DNA of 64,000 nt. Origin: Halopiger aswanensis. Lineage in GTDB: Archaea; Halobacteriota; Halobacteria; Halobacteriales; Natrialbaceae. The notes under the pieces were generated by a model. That model was not told where the DNA came from. It was given only the letters and a program-made list of their open reading frames with translations, and made no database searches. Where the stretch lies: NCBI RefSeq assembly GCF_003610195.1, contig NZ_RAPO01000004.1, positions 310,001 through 374,000 of the forward strand. The letters run 5' to 3'. Below, one piece after another: positions 34,582-41,678 of this stretch (position 1 is the first letter of the stretch; each line of letters begins with the position of its first letter). Position numbers and translations under genes: made by a program.

Positions 34582-35598
34582 TTACGCGTCGTCCGCGTTT
34601 TTCGCCGCCTCGAAGAACGCCTCGACGTTTTCGACCGGCGTGTTCCGATCGACGCCGTGACCGAGATTGAGGATGTGACCGCCCTCGTCGGCGGCGTCGA
34701 TGACTTCTCGCGTGCGTTCGCGGACCGTATCCGGCTCTCCGTACAGTAGCGCCGGATCGAGGTTACCTTGGATCGCCACGTCCGCATCCGCGAGTTCCTC
34801 GCGAGCTTCCCCGATATCGACCGTCCAGTCGAGTGCGACAACGTCGGCCCCGCTGTCGGCCAACAACTCGAGGTTGCCGCTCACGTTCCGGACGAACACG
34901 ATCGTCGGAACGTCGACGGCCTCGAGGATTTCCTGGTGAAGCGGCAGGAGGAACTCGCGGTAGTCCGACGGCGAGAGCAGGCCGGCGTAGGTGTCGAACA
35001 GCTGGATTGCGTCCGCACCCGACTCCTCTTGGTAGGTGACGTACTCGACGAGGATGTCGGTAAACGCCCGGAGCAGGCGTTCGAACGCCTCGGGGTGTTC
35101 CGCTCGGAGTCGCCGGATTTCCATGAACGACCGCGACGAGACGCCCTCACAGACGTACGCACCGAGGGTGAACGGCCCGCCCGCAAAGCCAAGCACTGCA
35201 GCTTGCTCGCCGAGTTCCGCCGTCAGCCGCTCGAGAAGGGCGCCGACGTAGTCGAGTTCCTCGCGGACGTCGCCGCGCTCCCGGTCCGTGTCGGCCGGCG
35301 ATTCGACCGGGTTCTCGACGACCGGGCCGACGCCGGACTCGAGGTGATAGGAGAAGCCGAGCGGCTCGAGAACCGTGAGAATATCCGAGTACATGACGAC
35401 GCCGTCGGGGCGGAACCGTTCCCAGGGTTGGAGCGAGATTTCGGCGGCGACCTCCGGCGTCGAGATCGCCTCGAGAAACGAGTAGTCCTCCCGGAGTTCC
35501 CGGTACTCGGGGAGATACCGCCCGGCTTGGCGCATCATCCACACCGGCGGGCGATCAGTTTGTTCGCCCCAGGCCGCGTCGATGAACAGTTGTTTCAT
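34582..35598 (-). CDS. hemE: Uroporphyrinogen decarboxylase
   Basis: The protein has 338 residues. The signature PVWMMRQAGRYLPEYRELR near the N-terminus carries the substrate-binding Arg residues. VVMYSDILTVLEPLG holds the catalytic Asp, and ILNLGHGVDRNTPVENV lies near the C-terminus. It converts uroporphyrinogen III to coproporphyrinogen III in the cytoplasm. GGAGG seven bases before the ATG suggests Shine-Dalgarno initiation. It converges on hemH, 65 bases apart. Its presence is notable because the archaeal sirohaem route of haem synthesis does not need it. Confidence 0.93.
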   Translation of the reverse strand: MKQLFIDAAWGEQTDRPPVWMMRQAGRYLPEYRELREDYSFLEAISTPEVAAEISLQPWERFRPDGVVMYSDILTVLEPLGFSYHLESGVGPVVENPVESPADTDRERGDVREELDYVGALLERLTAELGEQAAVLGFAGGPFTLGAYVCEGVSSRSFMEIRRLRAEHPEAFERLLRAFTDILVEYVTYQEESGADAIQLFDTYAGLLSPSDYREFLLPLHQEILEAVDVPTIVFVRNVSGNLELLADSGADVVALDWTVDIGEAREELADADVAIQGNLDPALLYGEPDTVRERTREVIDAADEGGHILNLGHGVDRNTPVENVEAFFEAAKNADDA

Positions 35599-36799
35599 GG
35601 CCCTCCGTTAGGTGGGAGGAAGCCTAATAGTTGTGAAACACGGCGAAACCGTGTCGTCGATAGTCATACACCGCATCCGATCGTAGTACTCGTTTGCATC
35701 GCTCTTCGCCCCCATTCGGATCGGATCGTAACGATTCTGATTATTTTCGTCCGTTCGGTACTGGCGAGGGGTTGATAACCCCTATTTGTCGGAATCGACG
35801 TGATCAGGGGTACACCGTGCTAGGGCCTGGCTATCCCGCTATATGCGGTGCAGCTGCCGCTCTGTACTCATCCTGTTCTTGGAACATACCAACCGGCGGG
35901 TACGGTTTTCACTTCATCCAGTGCCACTGATCATCAGTTGCTTCCACTGTAGACTGTCGGCTCTATCACCGTTCTCCACATATGTTTGATACAGGACACG
36001 TTGGCCAGCGAGCGATCCGAGTACCGATCGCGTTTAGAACTATCGGTCGTCTCCGCTTTCGTTTCCCTGATATGGAAAAATCCGATCTAACGGCTTCTAT
36101 ACCCACGTACTCGTCTTACCACCACGGGCACTGGACTCACGACGTCGTTCGCTTAGGGAATATCGTCTATCTCTTGCCCAAACACCCAAAAACACTTCAC
36201 TTTACTGTAACTGATATTTCCTATCATATGTACGTTGGAGATGGCTTTCGGCACGGATCTGTCTTACTTCGTGACTAGTTCTGCTCTACTCATGATTCGG
36301 CTCTAGCAGTCCGTAGCCCTCTTCGGTTTACAATAGTATGGCTGTATAATCATTCTCGACGGAGTAGTGAGGATCGCTTTCGTCTCTTGTCCAGCGCAGT
36401 AGCGCTCTATCGCGGATCGGTACTCGTTCACTTGGAAATGAACGCTCGACTCGATCGATTACTCGAGCCGATTATATAGTATTAAACGAATTGGCGCGTG
36501 TTCGCCCTTGTACCGACCGTACACCGATTTCAAGGGTCGAGCTCCCGTCTCCCGCTCGAGCGGATCGACTACGCAACTGACGTGTTCACTGATAACGAAC
36601 GCAGAAATGCCACACGTCGGTCACTATCGCGTCAAATCTGTCCCTCTATGAGGTACGTAGTCGGTGGAAAGACGCACACGGAGTCCGGTTCAAGCGATGT
36701 CCCAACGGAGGGCGTTTCAATCGACAGACGCCACCGATTTCGATATCGTTGAACGACGATTTGACGAGAAATGTCGACGACGGCGCGGTGGTTTCGTCG
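35599..36799. other. 1.2-kb intergenic region without supported genes
   Basis: This A+T-richer stretch contains a perfect hairpin GGGGTT-GAT-AACCCC (35768-35782) and the hemE promoter near 35620. Open frames at 35694-35930, 35982-36278 and 36498-36752 encode Ser/His/Tyr/Arg-rich peptides lacking the acidic haloarchaeal bias and lack good promoters. It may be decayed genes or an old insertion; I cannot name a source. Confidence 0.45.
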
Positions 36800-37723
36800 C
36801 TACTCCTTGAGCGCACCCTGTGTGAGTCCGCTTACGATGCGCTCTTGGGCAACCATGACGATCACCGCCATCGGGATCACGCCGATGATACTCGCCGCGG
36901 CCATCAGGTTGTACTCGACCTGCTGTGTCCCCTGGAAGGCGAAGATTCCGTGGAGGATCGGCGCCCAGTCATCTGGGGTGCCCGTGACCATCAGATACGA
37001 GAAGAAGAACTCGTTGTAGACGATAATAAAGGTCAAAATCCCGGCCGTCGCGACGCCCGGCGCAGATAGCGGAACGATGATTCGCCAGAGAGCCCCGATC
37101 CGCGTCGATCCCTCGATTCGAGAGGCGTCCTCGAGTCCGTCGGGAATCTGCCGGTAAAACGTCGTCAGCAGGAAGATGATCAGCGGCATCGTAATGGCGC
37201 TCAGCGGCATGACGATGCTCCACGGCGTGTTGTAGAGTTCGGGTGACTCGAGACCGATCAGGCTGACCTGTCCGGTGAACAGCCGATACAGTGGAATGAG
37301 GAACGCGACCGGCGGGAAGTAGGAGATCACGAGGGTTAGCAGCAACAACGGTGTCCGACCGCGGAACTCGTATCGACCGAAGACGTAGCCGGCGATGCTG
37401 CCGACGAACAGGACGATGATCGTCGAGAGCGCAGCGATGATGACGCTGTTCAGGATGTAGAGGTGGAAGGGCACGGTCTCGAACACCTCGAGAAAGGCGC
37501 CAGGGTTGAACCCTTTCGGGACGACTCCCATATCCGCCATTTGGTTGGTTGGCGTCAGCGCGAGGACGAACAGCCAGTAGAACGGGAACAGCGAGACCGT
37601 CAGGAAAAAGCCGAGCCCGACGTAGGTGAGCCACCGGTAGACGGTATCGGGATCGTGGATCGCTTTGCTGGCGGTTCGCTCGACTACGTTGTCGCTTTCG
37701 TCGGCTGTGGATGCGTCTGCCAT
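36800..37723 (-). CDS. Sugar ABC transporter permease (MalG type)
   Basis: The protein has 307 residues and six predicted membrane helices after a charged N-terminus. The EAA-loop that contacts the ATPase is in DGLEDASRIEGSTRIGALWRI. Together with the MalF-type permease (one base upstream) and the binding protein it forms the channel of a CUT1-type oligosaccharide importer. The gene is last in the operon. Confidence 0.9.
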   Translation of the reverse strand: MADASTADESDNVVERTASKAIHDPDTVYRWLTYVGLGFFLTVSLFPFYWLFVLALTPTNQMADMGVVPKGFNPGAFLEVFETVPFHLYILNSVIIAALSTIIVLFVGSIAGYVFGRYEFRGRTPLLLLTLVISYFPPVAFLIPLYRLFTGQVSLIGLESPELYNTPWSIVMPLSAITMPLIIFLLTTFYRQIPDGLEDASRIEGSTRIGALWRIIVPLSAPGVATAGILTFIIVYNEFFFSYLMVTGTPDDWAPILHGIFAFQGTQQVEYNLMAAASIIGVIPMAVIVMVAQERIVSGLTQGALKE

Positions 37724-37724
37724 G

Positions 37725-38723
37725 TTATCGACCTCCGTTTTCTTGTTGGCGGATCTGGACCAGATACCCGAGCAGCAAGACCCCGATGAGGGCAGCGATG
37801 ATGAACGCGACCGCCGCGGCGGAGCCGTATCGGTTTCCGCTCCAGAGGTCGATCACGAGACAGCTCAGCGTCGGCACGGTGTTACAGCCGGCTGTCGACT
37901 CGACGAGACCGTACACTTTGAGCGCACCGATGGTTCGGAACAGAAGTGCGACGAGTAGTGCCGGCAGGACGAGCGGGAGCGTGATCGTCCGGAACTGCTG
38001 GATTCTCGAGGCGCCCGCGACCTCGGCAACGTCGTAGAGGCTCCGGTCGATACTCTGGAGTCCGGCGAGGATGAGCAGCGCCATGAACGCCGACTGCTTC
38101 CAGATATCGGCGATAACGGCGACGAACAGCCCGTCCCGGCTGTTGGCCAGCGGGGTCGTCGAGATGAGTCCCAAGTCGTTGAGCGGGCCGACCGCGAACC
38201 CGATCGACGGCTGGAACATCAGGTAGAAGATCATCCCCTGAATCACGATCGGGACCGCCCACGGAAGGATCAACGCGACGCGGGCCCACCGACGGCCGCG
38301 AAACTCCTTGTTCAGGATCAGCGCCATCGCGAATCCGAGCACCGTCTCGACGGCAACGGCACTGACCGTATAGATCAGCGTTACAGGCACAGCGCTGGTG
38401 AACGGACTCGAGAGGCTGAAGAAGGGCCGCTGGAGGTTCGCCTGGCCGGTCAGAATCTCGACGTAGTTTTCCAGGCCGACGAACTCGCCGACGGGATTCG
38501 CGCCGGCGATGTTGTCCGCGTGCAGGGAGATATTGCCCGTGTACAGTAGCGGCCAGATGGCCATCGTCCCCAGCAGTGCGAACACGGGGAGCAACATCAT
38601 GTAGACGAACTGCGTGTCGCTGCGGCGCTCGAGCCAGTTGAGTACCGTGCGATCGACGCGGTATCGCGACCGACTCGTCGACGTCTCGACTCGCGATGCC
38701 GTCGTGCTGTCCTCGGCGCTCAT
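37725..38723 (-). CDS. Sugar ABC transporter permease (MalF type)
   Basis: The protein has 332 residues. A hydrophilic N-terminus of about 35 residues precedes six to seven membrane helices; the EAA-loop is YDVAEVAGASRIQQFRTITLP. Its ATG overlaps the stop of the binding-protein gene by four bases (38720-38723), and the MalG gene begins one base after its end. This arrangement implies a single transcript and coupled translation. Confidence 0.9.
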   Translation of the reverse strand: MSAEDSTTASRVETSTSRSRYRVDRTVLNWLERRSDTQFVYMMLLPVFALLGTMAIWPLLYTGNISLHADNIAGANPVGEFVGLENYVEILTGQANLQRPFFSLSSPFTSAVPVTLIYTVSAVAVETVLGFAMALILNKEFRGRRWARVALILPWAVPIVIQGMIFYLMFQPSIGFAVGPLNDLGLISTTPLANSRDGLFVAVIADIWKQSAFMALLILAGLQSIDRSLYDVAEVAGASRIQQFRTITLPLVLPALLVALLFRTIGALKVYGLVESTAGCNTVPTLSCLVIDLWSGNRYGSAAAVAFIIAALIGVLLLGYLVQIRQQENGGR

Positions 38724-40174
38724 GAGCCGCTGTACTCGGCCTCGATATCGCTCAGTCGATCGGCGAGACTCGACATCGCCTCTTCGACGCCGGCATCACC
38801 CATCAGCGCGGCGTTTGCCTCCTGGGCGACCGGATCGACCTGCTGGTCCCAGACCTCCGTTACGGGCCTGGCCATCGTGTGGTCCCCGGCGTAGGAGAGT
38901 GCATCGAGGTAGCGGCCCATGATCGGGACGTCCCCCGCGTTCTCGAGGACGTCCGGCCGCGGCGGGATGTGGCCGACGAGTTCGAAGTTTTGCCGCTGGA
39001 ACTGCTCGCTCGTCAGCACCTCGAGGAACTCGAGACAGTCCTCGAGTTGGGTCGTATTCGGATTCACGCAGTAGTTCCAGCCGCCGAGCGCGCCGATCGA
39101 ACCGCCGGTGCCGGGATACTCGCCCTCTCCTTCGGGGACGCCGTAGGGCATCGGCATCACGCCCATGTCCTCGCCGAGCGCGTCGTCGGCCCCGTTGATG
39201 TTGATCGAGTAGGGCCAGTTCCGCAGCGCGACGGCGTTGCGGTCGGTGAACGGACTCATCGAGGGCGAGAGTCCCCACTGGAACGCCTCTTCCGACGTGA
39301 TGTTCCCGGCGAAATCGTCGTGGGTGTCCGGCGCGTCCGTTCCGTGAATGAAGGTCCGAGCCATCCGAAGCGACTCGAGGACGGGTTCCTCGTCGACGGT
39401 CACGGGGCGGTCGCCGACCGGTCCGTAGAGGTTCTCTTCGGGGTTGCCGAAGTACGCACCGCCCCACGACGTGAGGAACTCGTTGAACACGCAACAGCCG
39501 AGTTGGATCTCGGACGCGGCCTGCCAGTTGAAGCCGTAGTCGACGTCGGACTGATCGTAGACGTCCGCGAGCTCGTGGGAGAACTGCTCCCACGACAGCG
39601 GATCGGTCGCGTGTTGTTCCCAGTCGTAGCCGGCATCTTCGACCAGATCCTTTCGGTACTGGATCGTCGGAAAGTCCGGGTACAGCGGCACGCCGTACAG
39701 CTCGCCGTCCTGGCTCGTCACGGAGTTGACGCTCTGCTCGAAGTAGTCGCTGCGAACCGTCTCGATAACGTCGTCGGAGAGTTCGCCCTCGAGGCTCAGG
39801 ATCTGTTCCCGCACGATAAACGGGAGCGTCCAGCCGCTGTCGAACGCCAGCAGGTCGGGTTGCTCCTGATTGGAGTTGAGCCACTGGGAGTACTGGTTTT
39901 GCATCTCGTCGGTGTTCTCCCCGCCGCTGATCATCTCGAGTTCGATGTCTTCCGAGAGTCCGGCGTCGTACAGTGCCTCCTGGATCGCGTCGCTGTTGTT
40001 CTGCCACTCGTTCGTCGCGGTCAACTGCAATACTGACGCACCGTCGTCGCTGCCGCCGAAACAGCCTGCGAAACTCGCCGTCAGTCCCGTCGCACCTGTG
40101 AGCTTCACGAACCGTCGTCGCCGAATCGAACTGCGCACAGTCCGCCCGGTCGGGCTGCTATAGCTGTCAGGCAT
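38720..40174 (-). CDS. Extracellular sugar-binding lipoprotein (ABC family 1)
   Basis: The protein has 484 residues. A twin-arginine signal (RRRRFVKLTGATG) ends in a lipobox, SFAGC (Cys38), and an acidic linker. The mature part is a periplasmic-binding-protein type 2 fold with DLLAFDSGWTLPFI, LYGVPLYPDFPTIQYRKDLVEDAGYD and PYGVPEGEGEYPGTGGSIGALGGW. It binds oligosaccharide outside the cell for the two permeases. The promoter box at 40196-40206 lies 21 bases upstream. It heads the operon. Confidence 0.9.
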   Translation of the reverse strand: MPDSYSSPTGRTVRSSIRRRRFVKLTGATGLTASFAGCFGGSDDGASVLQLTATNEWQNNSDAIQEALYDAGLSEDIELEMISGGENTDEMQNQYSQWLNSNQEQPDLLAFDSGWTLPFIVREQILSLEGELSDDVIETVRSDYFEQSVNSVTSQDGELYGVPLYPDFPTIQYRKDLVEDAGYDWEQHATDPLSWEQFSHELADVYDQSDVDYGFNWQAASEIQLGCCVFNEFLTSWGGAYFGNPEENLYGPVGDRPVTVDEEPVLESLRMARTFIHGTDAPDTHDDFAGNITSEEAFQWGLSPSMSPFTDRNAVALRNWPYSININGADDALGEDMGVMPMPYGVPEGEGEYPGTGGSIGALGGWNYCVNPNTTQLEDCLEFLEVLTSEQFQRQNFELVGHIPPRPDVLENAGDVPIMGRYLDALSYAGDHTMARPVTEVWDQQVDPVAQEANAALMGDAGVEEAMSSLADRLSDIEAEYSGS

Positions 40175-40195
40175 ACACAGTATCGTCCTGCAGTA

Positions 40196-40206
40196 GATAC
40201 ATATAT
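40196..40206 (-). promoter_or_regulatory. TATA-like box of the ABC transporter operon
   Basis: ATATATGTATC on the minus strand lies 21 bases before the binding-protein ATG (40174). Confidence 0.5.
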
Positions 40207-40295
40207 GTTTCCATTGGGCATGATTTTGCTATCCTATCCGAATACTATCGCTCGCACTACCGAATCCCGCTGCTACTCCTGTCCCTCGGCCCGTC

Positions 40296-41441
40296 TCACG
40301 ATGTCGGCTGCTGTTCGGGCTTCAGTCCGTGAACGAGTGCGTCGCCGGTCGCCGTATCGAACAGATGAATGCTCGATTGATCGAAGGTGACGTCGATCAC
40401 TTCGTTTTCCTCGATTTCCGTATCGGGTGTGACGCTCATCAGGAGGTGATCCCGCTCGAGGTCTGCGCTCACGTCGTCGGTATGGCCGTCTCCCTGCGGC
40501 ACGAGGTAGACGAACATCTTCTCGCCGATCGGTTCGATTACGTCGACCGACGCGCGGACCGTCCCTGCCGTCTCCCCGTTTCGATGTGCGGCTTCGGGAT
40601 AGATGTCCTCCGGGCGAATACCGAGAGTGACCGCATCCGTACTCCCTTCTTCGAGTCCGACGCCGTCGACGGTGACCGTTTCCGACTCGAAGCGACGGTC
40701 CGTCACGCTCCCCTCGATGAAGTTCATCGACGGCGAGCCGATGAAACCGGCGACGAACAGGTTCGCGGGTTCGTTGTAACACGTCAGTGGCGGGGCGATC
40801 TGCTGAAGCACGCCGCCGTTGATGATCGCAACGCGGTCGGACATCGTCATCGCCTCCTCCTGATCGTGGGTGACGTAGATCGCCGTCACGTCCAGCTTGC
40901 GCTGAATGCGCTGGAGTTCCGTCCGCATGTGCACCCGCAGTTTGGCATCCAGGTTCGCCAGCGGTTCGTCCATCAGGAAGACCTCGGGATCGCGCACGAT
41001 CGCGCGGCCGATCGCGACGCGCTGTCGCTGCCCGCCGGAGAGTTCGCTCGGCATCCGATCGAGCATCCCCTCGAGTTGCAGCGTTTCGACGGCGTCGTCG
41101 ACTCGGCGTTCGATGACCTCGTCGTCGGTGCCCCGGATTCGGAGCCCGTAGCTCATGTTGTCGAAGACGTCCATGTGGGGGAACAAGGCGATATTCTGGA
41201 ACACCATCGCGATGTCCCGATCCTTCGGCGGCAGGCCGGTCACGTCTTCGTCGTCGATGTAGACGCTCCCCGACGACTGCGTCGTGAGGCCGCTGATCAT
41301 CTCGAGCGTCGTCGACTTGCCACACCCCGAGGGCCCGACGAGCGAGATGAACTCCCCGTCGTCGATCTCGAGGTTCATGTCGTCGACAGCCGTGACGTCG
41401 CCGTACCGCTTGCTCACGTTCTCCAAGCGAACCGAACCCAT
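40296..41441 (-). CDS. Sugar ABC transporter ATPase (MalK/UgpC/MsmX type)
   Basis: The protein has 381 residues. Walker A is GPSGCGKST, the Q-loop lies in VFQNIALFPHMDV, the signature is LSGGQRQRVAIGRAI, Walker B is VFLMDEPL, and the switch His is in YVTHDQEEAM. The C-terminal 140 residues are the OB-fold regulatory domain typical of CUT1 ATPases (GIRPEDIYPE). It powers the adjacent importer and may serve others. It is transcribed from its own promoter, about 120 bases before the binding-protein gene on the same strand. Confidence 0.93.
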   Translation of the reverse strand: MGSVRLENVSKRYGDVTAVDDMNLEIDDGEFISLVGPSGCGKSTTLEMISGLTTQSSGSVYIDDEDVTGLPPKDRDIAMVFQNIALFPHMDVFDNMSYGLRIRGTDDEVIERRVDDAVETLQLEGMLDRMPSELSGGQRQRVAIGRAIVRDPEVFLMDEPLANLDAKLRVHMRTELQRIQRKLDVTAIYVTHDQEEAMTMSDRVAIINGGVLQQIAPPLTCYNEPANLFVAGFIGSPSMNFIEGSVTDRRFESETVTVDGVGLEEGSTDAVTLGIRPEDIYPEAAHRNGETAGTVRASVDVIEPIGEKMFVYLVPQGDGHTDDVSADLERDHLLMSVTPDTEIEENEVIDVTFDQSSIHLFDTATGDALVHGLKPEQQPTS

Positions 41442-41465
41442 GCTCCGAATATCATAACTCAGCTA

Positions 41466-41475
41466 CATAAATATT
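41466..41475 (-). promoter_or_regulatory. TATA-like box for the ABC ATPase
   Basis: AATATTTATG on the minus strand lies 24 bases before the ATG at 41441. Confidence 0.5.
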
Positions 41476-41678
41476 CGTACTGTCGAGGGTCGCTCCGCTC
41501 GAGCGTCGAGTATCGATATCTCCCTGTGAGTACTCGCTAGCCCGGTCGAACGACCGCCGTTCGGCTAAAAACCGCGATCTGACCGGACCAATTATTTATT
41601 TCTCTCCTTCATAATTGAATTAAATAGGTATATTTTTAGCACCGATAACGGATAGTACAACCGGAGCATCCCATACCA

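Noticed and set aside
35982..36278. Possible 98-residue gene in the 1.2-kb gap
   Set aside because: Its composition is Ser/His/Tyr-rich and not acidic, the start context is poor and no motif is recognisable.
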